64,000 nucleotides of DNA from NCBI RefSeq assembly GCF_009765875.1, contig NZ_LMUP01000004.1, forward strand, positions 434,001 through 498,000, in the 5' to 3' direction. A program made the position numbers and the translations under genes. The notes under the pieces were generated by a model. That model searched no databases, was not told the DNA's origin, and worked only from the letters and a program-made list of their open reading frames with translations. The DNA is from Pedobacter sp. L105. Lineage in GTDB: Bacteria; Bacteroidota; Bacteroidia; Sphingobacteriales; Sphingobacteriaceae. Of this stretch, positions 8,143 to 17,595 are shown one piece after another (positions within the stretch are counted from its first letter, which is position 1; every line of letters starts with the position of its first letter).

Positions 8143-9350
8143 TCTTCGTCTGTTCCAGGCATAGAACCTGTGCCTGTATATGCACCTTTTCTTATCACGG
8201 GAACACCTAAGTGTTTGTATAATTCATCCAAATGCAGCAAGCTGCCGTTGGTTAGGTTTCCAAGGAAAACGATAACAATGTTCTTCTGTATGTCGCGCAC
8301 ATAAATATGTCTGAAACCGTGCCACCAGCCGGTGTGGTAAACCACTTTACGTCCGTTCTCACCATCAAACATTCTCCAGCCATAACCATAGTTAAAGTGA
8401 CCGTTCACGGCTTTATTGTGACCGGTATAAGCAGAATCCAGGCTTGACTGTTTCAGCAATCTGCCATTTTTTAAAGCCTTATCATACAAGACCAAATCAT
8501 TCACTGTACTATAGATTCCTTTATCACCAACAGGTCCGTCTAAGAAATTCTGCACTACAGAATACTTAAAGGTGCGGTCGTGCCCTACTACGTCTACCGG
8601 TATTTTTTTATAAACTGTGGTAGAATATACATGGGTATGTTTCATTCCGGCAGGTTTAAAAACATTCTCCATCATGTAATCCGCATATTTTTTTCCGGTT
8701 ACTTTTTCAATAATTGAACCCAGCACCATAAAATTGGAATTGTTATAATGGAATTTCACATCGGGAGCGATATACCGTGCTGGTTTATATTGAGCGATCA
8801 GGTCCATCACATCCATGTTGCTCATTGGTTTTTTCTTGTCTTTCCAGATGCCATCTGTAAAATACACGTAGTTCATCATCCCACTACGGTGCGAAAGCAA
8901 TAACTTAACGGTAATCCCCTCATAGGGAAAGTTAGGGAAGAACTTTTTTACATTGTCGGTCAGATTTATTTTTCCTTTTTCCACCAGCTGCATAATGGCA
9001 ACACTGGTAAAGGTTTTGGTAATAGAGGCCAGTTCAAATTCAGAACTGATCTTTAAACTATCGCGGTGCAGGTAATCGGCCCATCCAATTGCCTTTTCGT
9101 AGAGGATCTTATTGTCTTTGGCAACCAGCATATTTCCATTAAAACCATATTTTTTGTGCAGGTTCTGTACAAACTCGGCAATCCATTTATCGCCTTTGGC
9201 AGGATTATAAGCAAGCAGCTTTTCGTCGGCCTTATCATCATTTGGAGTTCGGACAAGTGTAGGTGCCGGCAGTTTTTTTTCGGCATGGGAACAGGCACTA
9301 AAAAGAAATGTGGCCAGGAAAGCCACGGGTAGAATGGTACGATAATTCAT
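8139..9350 (-). CDS. Serine hydrolase lipoprotein (class C beta-lactamase/PBP4-like fold)
   Basis: 403 residues. A lipoprotein signal ends at LFSAC with the lipidated Cys at 20. The beta-lactamase-related motifs are present in order: S-x-x-K as SITK at residues 109-112, Y-x-N-like YNNSNF, and H-x-G as HTG near residue 330. These are the catalytic residues of DD-peptidases, esterases and class C beta-lactamases; the protein probably hydrolyses a peptidoglycan peptide or an ester in the periplasm. The 3' end overlaps recG by 4 nt on the opposite strand. Genuine beta-lactam resistance is not implied. Substrate unknown. Confidence 0.85.
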   Translation of the reverse strand: MNYRTILPVAFLATFLFSACSHAEKKLPAPTLVRTPNDDKADEKLLAYNPAKGDKWIAEFVQNLHKKYGFNGNMLVAKDNKILYEKAIGWADYLHRDSLKISSEFELASITKTFTSVAIMQLVEKGKINLTDNVKKFFPNFPYEGITVKLLLSHRSGMMNYVYFTDGIWKDKKKPMSNMDVMDLIAQYKPARYIAPDVKFHYNNSNFMVLGSIIEKVTGKKYADYMMENVFKPAGMKHTHVYSTTVYKKIPVDVVGHDRTFKYSVVQNFLDGPVGDKGIYSTVNDLVLYDKALKNGRLLKQSSLDSAYTGHNKAVNGHFNYGYGWRMFDGENGRKVVYHTGWWHGFRHIYVRDIQKNIVIVFLGNLTNGSLLHLDELYKHLGVPVIRKGAYTGTGSMPGTDED

Positions 9351-9463
9351 GAATAGATAGATGTGTTTTTTGAAGCCGGAAAAATAAACAATATTAACGC
9401 TTTAAACGAAAAAGAATTTTAAAGATTATGAGAGTCGTTACATTCACGTATACATATAAAGCT

Positions 9464-9471
9464 TATTTTTG
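9464..9471 (+). promoter_or_regulatory. -7 box TATTTTTG for the fumC operon
   Basis: Exact TAnnTTTG match ending 17 nt before the fumC ATG at 9489. A clear -33 TTG is not visible. Confidence 0.5.
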
Positions 9472-9488
9472 AGACAAAATATAAAAAA

Positions 9489-10886
9489 ATGAATTTTAGA
9501 ACCGAACACGACACCATGGGCGAAGTGCAGGTGCCTGCTGATAAATATTGGGGAGCACAGACTGAACGTTCACGTAATAATTTTAAAATTGGTCCGGAAG
9601 CGTCGATGCCGAAGGAAATTATACATGCTTTTGGCTATTTGAAAAAAGCCGCAGCACTGGCTAACCAGGAGTTGGGCGTATTGGCAGCCGATAAAGCGCA
9701 ATGGATTGCGACAGCCTGTGATGAAGTGATTGCAGGAAAATTAGATGATCAGTTTCCACTGGTAATCTGGCAAACGGGTTCAGGAACGCAAAGTAACATG
9801 AATGCAAATGAGGTGATTGCCTACCGTGCACATGTACTGAATGGAGGCGACCTGGCTGATGAAAAGAAAATTCTGCATCCAAATGATGATGTAAATAAAT
9901 CACAGTCGTCAAATGATACCTATCCTACAGCGATGCACATTGCGGCCTACAAACAGGCTGTAGAGATCACGCTTCCGGGATTAGAAAAATTACAGCACAC
10001 ACTGCAGGCAAAAGCCACAGAATTTAAAGATATCGTAAAAACCGGCAGGACCCATTTTATGGATGCTACGCCATTAACCCTGGGACAGGAGTTTTCTGGT
10101 TACGCACAACAGATCACCAATAGCATCAGGGCAGTAAAAAATGCACTGGAAATGATCACTGAACTAGCTTTAGGTGGTACCGCTGTTGGAACAGGATTAA
10201 ATACCCCAAAAGGGTATGATGTACTGGTAGCACAGAAAATTGCCGACTTAACCGGACTTCCTTTTGTGACTGCACCAAATAAATTTGAAGCACTGGCAGC
10301 ACATGATGCGATGGTAGAACTTTCTGCAGCTTACAAACGTACCGCAGTAGCGTTGATGAAAATTGCCAACGACGTGAGAATGCTGAGCTCAGGACCACGT
10401 TCAGGAATAGGAGAGATCATTATTCCTGATAATGAACCGGGATCATCTATTATGCCGGGAAAAGTAAACCCTACACAGCCGGAAGCATTGACCATGGTTT
10501 GTGCACAGGTAATGGGAAATGACGTAACTGTAGGCATAGGCGGAAGTAACGGACATTTTGAACTGAACGTTTTCAAACCAGTTATTGCGGCTAATGTATT
10601 ACAGTCGGGCAGGTTAATAGGTGATGCCTGTGTATCATTTAATGACAACTGTGCGGTAGGCATTTTACCTAATTTACCGGAAATTAAAAAACACCTTGAA
10701 AATTCACTGATGCTGGTAACGGCATTAAACCCGCATATCGGTTACGAGAATGCGGCTAAGATTGCCAAAAAAGCACATAAAGAAAATAAAACACTGCGTG
10801 AAGCAGCTGTAGAACTGGGCTTGCTGACCAGCGAGCAGTTTACAGAATGGGTAAAACCAGAAGATATGGTAGGTAGTTTAAAATAA
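9489..10886 (+). CDS. fumC: Class II fumarate hydratase
   Basis: 465 residues, standard length. The N-terminus [23 protein letters not shown] and the fumarase/aspartase signature [11 protein letters not shown] (near residue 318) identify the family; [13 protein letters not shown] and [16 protein letters not shown] carry the substrate-binding residues, with the ATPLT form typical of fumarase. It reversibly hydrates fumarate to L-malate in the TCA cycle. It heads a closely spaced run of five genes: the next ATG follows after one base, and the succeeding gaps are 1-11 nt. A -7 box lies 17 nt upstream of the start. Confidence 0.97.
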   Translation: MNFRTEHDTMGEVQVPADKYWGAQTERSRNNFKIGPEASMPKEIIHAFGYLKKAAALANQELGVLAADKAQWIATACDEVIAGKLDDQFPLVIWQTGSGTQSNMNANEVIAYRAHVLNGGDLADEKKILHPNDDVNKSQSSNDTYPTAMHIAAYKQAVEITLPGLEKLQHTLQAKATEFKDIVKTGRTHFMDATPLTLGQEFSGYAQQITNSIRAVKNALEMITELALGGTAVGTGLNTPKGYDVLVAQKIADLTGLPFVTAPNKFEALAAHDAMVELSAAYKRTAVALMKIANDVRMLSSGPRSGIGEIIIPDNEPGSSIMPGKVNPTQPEALTMVCAQVMGNDVTVGIGGSNGHFELNVFKPVIAANVLQSGRLIGDACVSFNDNCAVGILPNLPEIKKHLENSLMLVTALNPHIGYENAAKIAKKAHKENKTLREAAVELGLLTSEQFTEWVKPEDMVGSLK

Positions 10887-10887
10887 G

Positions 10888-11385
10888 ATGAATAAATACC
10901 ATTATCTCATTATGCTGATTGGTTTGATGGCGTTTCTCGGTTGTGAGAGACGCCCAAACGTTCAGGGTAATGGACAGACATTTATGCAAGGTGTATGGAA
11001 CCAGGACAGCATTGCCAATTCGGCAAAACTGTTAAACTATACGCAGCAGAAGTTCAAGTTTACCTGTGATTCTTTTTATGTGGATATGACCACACATTCT
11101 AAAGTGAATTACTATGAAGATCCCTGTTACAATAACGGGGTTTGGAAAGAATATGCCAAAGGAGTTTATGAGGTAAGGAAGGATAGCCTGTTCCTGGAAG
11201 GGACTTACACCAAATCGAATTACAAACAAAAAGTTTCCGGATGTTTTAATATCGGTATCTACAGAAAGAGTTTTATTGTAAAATCTAAAGATGCCAAACA
11301 CCTTTTTCTGCAAAGTCTGAGTGACTTGAGAGATGTAGACCTTGTGCTGAAACAAAAAATAACGTGTATACCCCAGGATTTATAA
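10888..11385 (+). CDS. Predicted lipoprotein, unknown function
   Basis: 165 residues. The N-terminus MNKYHYLIMLIGLMAFLGC is a clear lipoprotein signal with Cys19. The rest is beta-rich with spaced aromatic residues and four further Cys (in TCDSF, DPCYN, SGCFN and TCIP), which could form disulfides after export. Patterns such as MQGVWNQDSIAN and KDSLFLEGTYTK resemble the small lipocalin-like lipoproteins of Bacteroidota, but I do not recognise a named family. The start is one base after the fumC stop; the downstream nuclease gene begins 11 nt after its stop. Confidence 0.8.
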   Translation: MNKYHYLIMLIGLMAFLGCERRPNVQGNGQTFMQGVWNQDSIANSAKLLNYTQQKFKFTCDSFYVDMTTHSKVNYYEDPCYNNGVWKEYAKGVYEVRKDSLFLEGTYTKSNYKQKVSGCFNIGIYRKSFIVKSKDAKHLFLQSLSDLRDVDLVLKQKITCIPQDL

Positions 11386-11396
11386 AAATTGACCAA

Positions 11397-12197
11397 ATGA
11401 TTCAAATCAACCTAGTAAAGAAACTTTTTATAGCGATTGTTTTGATCGCTTATTTGCCATTGAATGCCGGTGCATGGGGGATGACGGGACATAGAATAGT
11501 AGGGCAGATTGCGGATTATTATTTAACAGCAAAAGCACGTAAAGCGGTGTATGAGGTTTTAGGTAACCAAAGTCCTGCGATGGCCAGTAACTGGCCGGAT
11601 TTCATTAAATCTGACAGTACTTACAATTACCTGAGCAGCTGGCATTATGTGAACCTTCCTGCCGATCTGGATCAGCATGGGGTGTTTAATTTTCTGGATA
11701 CTGATAAACAGGCTAATGTTTACAATAAGATTCCTGAACTGATTGCCCAGCTTAAAGATAAAAAGCAGACTGCCGGGCAGCAAAAAATGGCTATGCGTTT
11801 ATTGATCCATTTCCTTGGAGATATTCATCAGCCGCTGCATACCGGAAGAAAAGATGATTTGGGCGGTAATAAAATCAGCGTGACCTGGTTTGGGCAGAAG
11901 TCAAATCTGCACCGCGTTTGGGATGAGGGACTGGTTGATTACCAGCAGTTGAGTTATACAGAGTATGCAGCAGCAATTAATCATCCTACAAAAGAGCAAT
12001 TGGCTCAATGGCAACATACGCCCTTGAAAGATTGTGTATACGAATCTTATCTGGCGGCCAACAAAATATATGCTGCAACAAAAGTTGATGATAAATTGAG
12101 CTACCGCTATAATTTTGAGTTTGTAGATCTGATGAATGAGCAACTTTTAAAAGGTGGTATACGTTTGGCCCAGATACTGAATACAATTTACGGATAG
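11397..12197 (+). CDS. S1/P1-type secreted nuclease
   Basis: 266 residues from the ATG at 11397; a longer GTG-initiated frame is possible but the signal peptide MIQINLVKKLFIAIVLIAYL fits this start. Cleavage after NAGA leaves Trp27 as mature N-terminus, as needed because in S1/P1 nucleases the N-terminal Trp coordinates zinc. Other zinc ligands are visible in MTGHRIVGQIAD, HFLGDIHQPLHTG, GGNKISVTW and NLHRVWDEGLV. It would cleave single-stranded DNA or RNA in the periplasm or outside the cell and also release 3'-phosphate, useful for nucleotide or phosphate scavenging. Third gene of the fumC run. Confidence 0.92.
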   Translation: MIQINLVKKLFIAIVLIAYLPLNAGAWGMTGHRIVGQIADYYLTAKARKAVYEVLGNQSPAMASNWPDFIKSDSTYNYLSSWHYVNLPADLDQHGVFNFLDTDKQANVYNKIPELIAQLKDKKQTAGQQKMAMRLLIHFLGDIHQPLHTGRKDDLGGNKISVTWFGQKSNLHRVWDEGLVDYQQLSYTEYAAAINHPTKEQLAQWQHTPLKDCVYESYLAANKIYAATKVDDKLSYRYNFEFVDLMNEQLLKGGIRLAQILNTIYG

Positions 12198-12198
12198 G

Positions 12199-12639
12199 AT
12201 GAAGATACTGATGGTTTGCCTAGGTAATATATGCCGTTCGCCACTGGCGGAAGGTATCGTGCGTCATTTAGCCGAGGAAAAAAAGCTAGGCTGGACGGTA
12301 GCTTCTGCCGGAACAGGAAACTGGCATGTTGGGCAGCCGGCAGATAAAAGGAGTATTGCTGTGGCTAAAGGTTATGGTTACGATATCTCCAAACAGCGGG
12401 CGCAGCATTTTAACAGGCAGATGCTGGAAGAGTACGACCATATCCTGGTGATGGACAGGAACAATTTGCGCGATGTACTAAAGCTGGCAGCAAATGAGGA
12501 GCAACGCAAAAAGGTAAGGCTATTTTTAACAGACGACCTGGAAGTAACCGATCCTTATTATGACGATCAGTTATTTGACCCGGTATTCCTCACCATTGAA
12601 GAAAGAGCAAAAAAACTAATAGAAGAACTAAGCCGTTAA
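12199..12639 (+). CDS. Low-molecular-weight protein tyrosine phosphatase
   Basis: 146 residues. The catalytic P-loop is CLGNICRS at residues 7-14 (C-x5-R-S) and the general acid Asp is in TDPYYDD near residue 120. Length and order match bacterial LMW-PTPs, which dephosphorylate tyrosine kinases of capsule synthesis or, in some lineages, phosphoarginine. No tyrosine kinase gene is nearby. The start lies one base after the nuclease stop, and the DUF1543 gene follows after 4 nt. Family secure; target unknown. Confidence 0.93.
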   Translation: MKILMVCLGNICRSPLAEGIVRHLAEEKKLGWTVASAGTGNWHVGQPADKRSIAVAKGYGYDISKQRAQHFNRQMLEEYDHILVMDRNNLRDVLKLAANEEQRKKVRLFLTDDLEVTDPYYDDQLFDPVFLTIEERAKKLIEELSR

Positions 12640-12643
12640 CGCA

Positions 12644-13192
12644 ATGAAATTATATATGCTTTTAGTGGGCTGCACCCCACCCGGACGATATACTGAACAG
12701 CATGATGTGCTGTTTACCATAGGAGAGGATTTAAATAGTATTGTTCCTGATGTGCTGAATTTCTGGCCTGAAGCCGATGGAAAGATCCATGTAGATGCCT
12801 GGCGGGAAGTTACGAGCGTTGATGGATACAGGATAGAAGTAGTAGAAAAAGATAGCGACTATAATAGTGGTGATAAGCTGTTTTTCCTTAATCTGGGCGG
12901 CTACAAACCTGGTGAGTTTGAAGAACCGCATTACAAGATGCTGGTCATAGAAAAAGAAAAATCAGCGGCGATAAAAAGGGCTAAGGAAACCGCTTTTTAT
13001 CAACATACTGGTTTTGAAGGGGCGCCATCTCATGTTGATGATAAATATGGCGTAGACGTAGATGACGTTTTTGAAATCGAAGATGTACTGTCGCCAGCAC
13101 TCAAAGAAAAATTCTCACTTTCCATATTCCCGGCGGAAGGAGCCGAAAGTGATGAATTTCATTTAGGGTATCTTCCCCTGCAAAAAATGTAA
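12644..13192 (+). CDS. DUF1543-like protein
   Basis: 182 residues starting MKLYMLLVGCTPPGRYTEQHDVLF, which matches my memory of the DUF1543 family start. Two similar halves are visible: a GRYTEQHD-like segment with DAWREV, and a C-terminal region around YGVDVDDVFEIEDVL. No signal peptide or membrane helix. It is last in the fumC run. An A/T-rich hairpin (AAAAATGT with ACATTTTT, 13183-13202) straddles its stop codon and may weakly terminate the transcript. Function unknown. Confidence 0.75.
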   Translation: MKLYMLLVGCTPPGRYTEQHDVLFTIGEDLNSIVPDVLNFWPEADGKIHVDAWREVTSVDGYRIEVVEKDSDYNSGDKLFFLNLGGYKPGEFEEPHYKMLVIEKEKSAAIKRAKETAFYQHTGFEGAPSHVDDKYGVDVDDVFEIEDVLSPALKEKFSLSIFPAEGAESDEFHLGYLPLQKM

Positions 13193-13245
13193 AAACATTT
13201 TTATAGGTATAGTGTTGTTTCCATACATCTATAAAAACTATAAAA

Positions 13246-13704
13246 ATGGAAAATATTGCAATTAACCCCGAAACATTAAACGACCTGATCCAAATTAATA
13301 ATGACAGAGTAGCTGGTTATGAAAAAGCTATTGAAGAATTACAACCAGAGGACAGCGATCTGAAAGCATTATTTGTAAGAATGATTGGTGAAAGCCATAA
13401 ATATAAACTGGCTTTGGCCACTGCTGTTCAGGGAACTGGAACTGAACTGGAAACAGGTACAACCACATCAGGTAAAATTTACCGTGCATGGATGGACGTG
13501 AAAGCAGTTTTTACTGGTCACGATCGTCAGACTATCTTAAATAACTGCGAAGCAGGTGAAGATGCTGCACAAAGAGCTTATAAATCTGCTTTGGAAGAAG
13601 AAGGATTATCTGCTGATACAAGAGCATTGATCACCGAGCAAAAGACTGAGCTGAGAGCTTCACATGATGAAATCAAAGCTTTAAGAGACGCCAATAAAGC
13701 ATAA
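13246..13704 (+). CDS. PA2169-like four-helix-bundle protein (DUF2383)
   Basis: 152 residues, all helical in appearance, with a ferritin-like pattern: NDLIQINNDRVAGYEKAIEEL, MIGESHKYKLALATAV, NNCEAGEDAAQRAYKSALEE. This is the DUF2383/PA2169 family of small cytoplasmic helix bundles, often stress-induced in other bacteria. The gene has its own leader after the DUF1543 stop and is closed by a strong hairpin, so it is probably monocistronic. No metal-ligand set is obvious. Function unknown. Confidence 0.85.
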   Translation: MENIAINPETLNDLIQINNDRVAGYEKAIEELQPEDSDLKALFVRMIGESHKYKLALATAVQGTGTELETGTTTSGKIYRAWMDVKAVFTGHDRQTILNNCEAGEDAAQRAYKSALEEEGLSADTRALITEQKTELRASHDEIKALRDANKA

Positions 13705-13720
13705 TCTCTTTTTAAAATAA

Positions 13721-13751
13721 AAAAAACCGCAGTGAACGCTGCGGTTTTTTT
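13721..13751. terminator. Bidirectional terminator between DUF2383 and cphA
   Basis: CCGCAG (13727-13732) pairs with CTGCGG (13739-13744) around a 6-base loop. The stem is flanked by an A run on the left and a T run on the right, so it can terminate the two converging genes on both strands. Confidence 0.9.
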
Positions 13752-13756
13752 ATGAC

Positions 13757-16387
13757 TTAATTTTTTGAATTGTAAATGCCAAATTCCTTGTCCAGGTGTT
13801 CGGTTACCTTTTCAATGGCATTGTCTATCGTGTTACTTAAAATAGTAATAAAAGAACCCGATTTTGCCGTAGCCACCAGGAACTGCAGTGCATCTGCCCC
13901 GTTATTATTGATGATGATCTCTATATCAGGTTTTACTTCATGTATGCCCGAGATCAGCAGATCAATAATTTCCTGCTGTTGTCTGCCACGCAGGTATTTT
14001 TCCTGACAGATGATGATCTTATCAAACATCCTTGCAGCAATCCGCGCAGTTTCTTTAATATCCTCATCACGCCTGTCGCCCGTTCCGGAAATCACGCCAA
14101 TATGCTCGGTTGCTTCTACGGTTTTAAGGTAATCCTTGATACCGTTAAAGCCGTCTGGATTATGTGCAAAATCTACCAGGACCTTAAATTCCTTGAACTT
14201 GAAAATGTTCATCCTTCCAGGAGTTTGTGCAGCTGAAGGAATGAAGGTTTCGAGGGACATGCGGATATCTTCAATTTTATAACCGCATAAAAAGGTAGCT
14301 AAAGTAGCAGCCAGTACATTCTGTATCATGAACTCTACGCTTCCGCCAAAGGTTAAAGGAATATGGGTAACTTTCTCTACCCGTATTTTCCAGTCGCCTT
14401 TTTTGATCGTGATATAACCATTCTCATAAATTGCTGCGGTACGGCCTTTTTTGCAATGTTCAACAATCACAGGATTGTTCTCATTCATACTAAAATAAGC
14501 TATTTTGCAATCTGCACTCTCCGCTATTTTAACACAATACTCGTTGTCGGCATTTAATACTGCCCAGCCATCTCTTTTAATGGCACCAACTACTACTCCT
14601 TTTACCCTTGCCAGGTCTGATAATGTATGGATATCTGAAAGTCCAAGGTGATCTTCCTGAATATTGGTCACAACGCCAATATCACAACGGTTAAATCCAA
14701 GTCCAGCCCTTAAAATACCGCCTCTGGCCGTTTCCAGCACGGCAAATTCTACCGTTGGATCTCTCAGGATAAATTCCGTACTCACCGGTCCGGTAGTATC
14801 ACCTTTCATCAGCATGGTGTTCTGTACATAGATACCGTCTGATGTAGTAAATCCAACCCTGGTGCCATTGCTTTTAACAATGTGGGCAATTAACCTTGTC
14901 GTGGTAGTTTTTCCATTGGTACCTGTAACGGCGATGATCGGTATCCTTGCCGATTTACCGGGAGGATACAACATATCAATTACCGGGGCTGCAACATTTC
15001 TTGGCAGTCCTTCACTTGGCGCCAGGTGCATCCGGAATCCCGGAGCAGCATTAACTTCCAGTACCACGCCGCCATTTTCTGTTAGCGGTTGTGTCAGGTT
15101 TTGTGCCATCACATCAATTCCGCAGATATCAAGGCCTATGATCCTGGATATGCGCTCACTGATAAAAATATTTTGCGGGTGTACCAGGTCAGTTACATCA
15201 ATTGAAGTACCGCCGGTACTTAAATTGGCTGTCGATTTCAGATAAACCAACTCTCCGTTAGGTACTACCGTTTCCAGCGTATAATTCTTTTTGGCCAGCA
15301 GGTCCAGCGTATCACGGTCTACAATGATTTCTGTTAAAACATTTTCATGTCCGTAACCGCGGCGCGGATCTTCATTTTCCTTGTCGATCAGCTGTTGAAC
15401 GGTGCTGATGCCGTTTCCTGTTACATGTGCAGGTACGCGCAAAGCAGCAGCTACCATTTTATTGTCAATCACCAGAATCCTGAAGTCATAACCGGTGATA
15501 AAACTTTCGATGATGATCCTCCTGGAATACTGTTTTGCATATTCAAAAGCCAGTACGGCAGCTTCCGTGGTTTTTACATTAATGGAAGCTCCTTTTCCAT
15601 GGTTACCATCAAGTGGTTTAAATACCAATGGGAATCCTACCGTTTTAATGGCATCCTCCAGGTCTTCTATCTCAGAAATGGTAACACCTTTGGCTACAGG
15701 AATGGCCGAATCCTTTAACATGCGTTTGGTTTCATCCTTATTGCCGGCAATATCTACGGCAATACTGTTTGTCCTTTCTGTCATGGTAGCCCTAAACCTT
15801 ACCTGGTTTTTGCCATAGCCCAATTGGATCAGGGAACTTTTATTCAGCCTGATCCATGGAATATCCCTCGCGATGGCTTCATCCACGATAGAGCCTGTAC
15901 TTGGGCCGAGCCTTTCCATTTGTCTCAATTCCCTTAAACGGAAGATATCCGCTTCGAGGTCATATTCCTGGTTGTCGATCAACGCTTCTGCAATCCTCAC
16001 ACTGGCTTCAGCGGCATAAATACCGGCTTTCTCTTCCAGATAGCTGAATACCACATTATAAATACCTGCTGTTTTGGTTTGCCTTGTTCTTCCAAAACCA
16101 GTATCCATACCCGCCAGGGTTTGGATTTCAAGGGCAATATGCTCTATCACATGCCCCATCCAGGTACCTTCCTTCACGCGGGCGAAAAATCCGCCCGGAA
16201 CACCTTTTGAGCACCTGTGGGTAAATAAAGTTGGAAGCATTTTTTCCAGGCGATCACCAAATCCGTCAATTGAGTTGGTGGGACGCTGTTCCATATCCTC
16301 CAGGTCCAGTCTCATTTGTATTAACTTTTTTCTGTTGATCGACCAGATGTTTGGTCCCCTTAGCACTTGAATGCCGAGTATTTTCAT
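13757..16387 (-). CDS. cphA: Cyanophycin synthetase
   Basis: 876 residues, the normal size. An N-terminal domain (about 1-160) precedes an ATP-grasp module (about 210-470) with FPLVFKPLDGNHGKGASINV and LEVNAAPGFRMH, then a Mur-ligase-like module with the P-loop TGTNGKTTTTRLIAHI near residue 486 and DFAHNPDG. CphA polymerises aspartate and arginine into cyanophycin granules: one module adds Asp to the backbone, the other adds Arg to its side chain. It is transcribed away from cphB-iaaA, which degrade the polymer, across a 327-bp intergenic region. Both ATP-using sites look intact. Closely related two-substrate synthetases cannot be told apart by eye. Confidence 0.93.
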   Translation of the reverse strand: MKILGIQVLRGPNIWSINRKKLIQMRLDLEDMEQRPTNSIDGFGDRLEKMLPTLFTHRCSKGVPGGFFARVKEGTWMGHVIEHIALEIQTLAGMDTGFGRTRQTKTAGIYNVVFSYLEEKAGIYAAEASVRIAEALIDNQEYDLEADIFRLRELRQMERLGPSTGSIVDEAIARDIPWIRLNKSSLIQLGYGKNQVRFRATMTERTNSIAVDIAGNKDETKRMLKDSAIPVAKGVTISEIEDLEDAIKTVGFPLVFKPLDGNHGKGASINVKTTEAAVLAFEYAKQYSRRIIIESFITGYDFRILVIDNKMVAAALRVPAHVTGNGISTVQQLIDKENEDPRRGYGHENVLTEIIVDRDTLDLLAKKNYTLETVVPNGELVYLKSTANLSTGGTSIDVTDLVHPQNIFISERISRIIGLDICGIDVMAQNLTQPLTENGGVVLEVNAAPGFRMHLAPSEGLPRNVAAPVIDMLYPPGKSARIPIIAVTGTNGKTTTTRLIAHIVKSNGTRVGFTTSDGIYVQNTMLMKGDTTGPVSTEFILRDPTVEFAVLETARGGILRAGLGFNRCDIGVVTNIQEDHLGLSDIHTLSDLARVKGVVVGAIKRDGWAVLNADNEYCVKIAESADCKIAYFSMNENNPVIVEHCKKGRTAAIYENGYITIKKGDWKIRVEKVTHIPLTFGGSVEFMIQNVLAATLATFLCGYKIEDIRMSLETFIPSAAQTPGRMNIFKFKEFKVLVDFAHNPDGFNGIKDYLKTVEATEHIGVISGTGDRRDEDIKETARIAARMFDKIIICQEKYLRGRQQQEIIDLLISGIHEVKPDIEIIINNNGADALQFLVATAKSGSFITILSNTIDNAIEKVTEHLDKEFGIYNSKN

Positions 16388-16714
16388 ATAATATCGTATT
16401 GTTTTTTCGTGATCTGTTAATTGTGTTCTTCAGTTGAATAAATATTGTCAACTTACCAGAATGAGGAACAAGATAATTCAAATAGTTGATATGTTATATC
16501 CTGCTAAGTTTTTGTCTTTAATTTTGATCTGTGAGACGACCTCTAACGCAGGTATAATATAAAAATATAATCTCATAAAAATGAATAATTTACAGTCAAA
16601 AATGTTGTGATTTAAGCATCAAAATGTTCAGAGAGGTGTAGATTCTGATGAAATTATGGTAATATTTGGTCTAAGGAGCATATATTTGAAATTTTAGCAT
16701 TAGAAAACAGAAAA
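16388..16714. promoter_or_regulatory. Divergent intergenic region between cphA and cphB
   Basis: 327 bp, very AT-rich, separating the synthesis and degradation genes. The only exact -7 box I see is TATATTTG at 16681-16688 facing cphB, ending 26 nt before its ATG. No exact match faces cphA. No hairpin, RNA gene or small reading frame with support was found. Confidence 0.45.
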
Positions 16715-17590
16715 ATGGCTCCTAAAGGCAAACTCATTATTATAGGTGGTGCAATCAATACCGGAAGTTTTACGGAAACACAATTCGGCCTGCCTCAGAA
16801 TATGAATTTTTTTGAACGGGGGATTTTAAAACGTATCACTACGGAATCTGTAAAGAATACAACATCACGTTTTGAAATTATCACTACAGCTTCCCTGATT
16901 CCTGAAAAAGTTGGCGAAGAATATATTAAGGCTTTTGCACAGTTGGATGTGCACAACGTTGGTGTCCTCAATATCAATAATAGGGAACAGGCTAATGATG
17001 TGTTGAATTGTGAACGTGTAAAGGATGCGGATGTACTGATCTTTACCGGTGGCGATCAGCTGAGGTTGTCTTCTATTTTCGGTGGTACGGCTATCCATCA
17101 GATCATGCTGGACAAATATCAAAATGAAGAAATCGTAATTGCCGGCACTTCTGCAGGCGCCGCTGCAAGTTCTAAAAATATGATCTATCAGGGCAGTAGT
17201 AAAGATGCCTTATTAAAAGGAGAAGTGAAGATCACTGCCGGATTAGGTTTTATAGATGGTGTTATTGTTGATACCCATTTTGTGCAGCGCGGCCGTATAG
17301 GCAGGTTACTGTATGCCACGGCAAGCAGCCCTGGCATTCTGGGCATAGGCCTGGGAGAGGATACAGGGCTCTATATTTCAAATGGAAATACCATGGAAGC
17401 CATAGGTTCCGGAATGGTTATCCTGGTTGATGGCCGAAATATGCTGGATACCAATTTAACCGATGTAGAGATGGGGCAGCCTGTTTCTATCAAGAATATG
17501 GTGGTACATGTAATGTGCGATGGGGATATATATGACCTTACAGGACATCAGTTAACGATCCATCACCCTAAAGTTATACCTACAGCTTAG
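16715..17590 (+). CDS. cphB: Cyanophycinase
   Basis: 291 residues, peptidase family S51. The nucleophile Ser146 lies in GTSAGAAASS; GLGFIDGVIVDTHFVQRGRIGRL is the conserved cyanophycinase segment with the catalytic His and the arginine contacts. It is an exo-type serine hydrolase that releases beta-Asp-Arg dipeptides from cyanophycin. There is no signal peptide, so it acts on intracellular granules. The isoaspartyl peptidase gene follows after 5 nt and completes the pathway. A -7 box is present at 16681-16688. Confidence 0.94.
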   Translation: MAPKGKLIIIGGAINTGSFTETQFGLPQNMNFFERGILKRITTESVKNTTSRFEIITTASLIPEKVGEEYIKAFAQLDVHNVGVLNINNREQANDVLNCERVKDADVLIFTGGDQLRLSSIFGGTAIHQIMLDKYQNEEIVIAGTSAGAAASSKNMIYQGSSKDALLKGEVKITAGLGFIDGVIVDTHFVQRGRIGRLLYATASSPGILGIGLGEDTGLYISNGNTMEAIGSGMVILVDGRNMLDTNLTDVEMGQPVSIKNMVVHVMCDGDIYDLTGHQLTIHHPKVIPTA

Positions 17591-17595
17591 AAATC

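Noticed and set aside
8139..9350. Beta-lactamase resistance gene
   Set aside because: The S-x-x-K, Y-x-N and H-x-G motifs are shared by many esterases and DD-peptidases, and the lipoprotein signal and sequence do not match a known resistance class.
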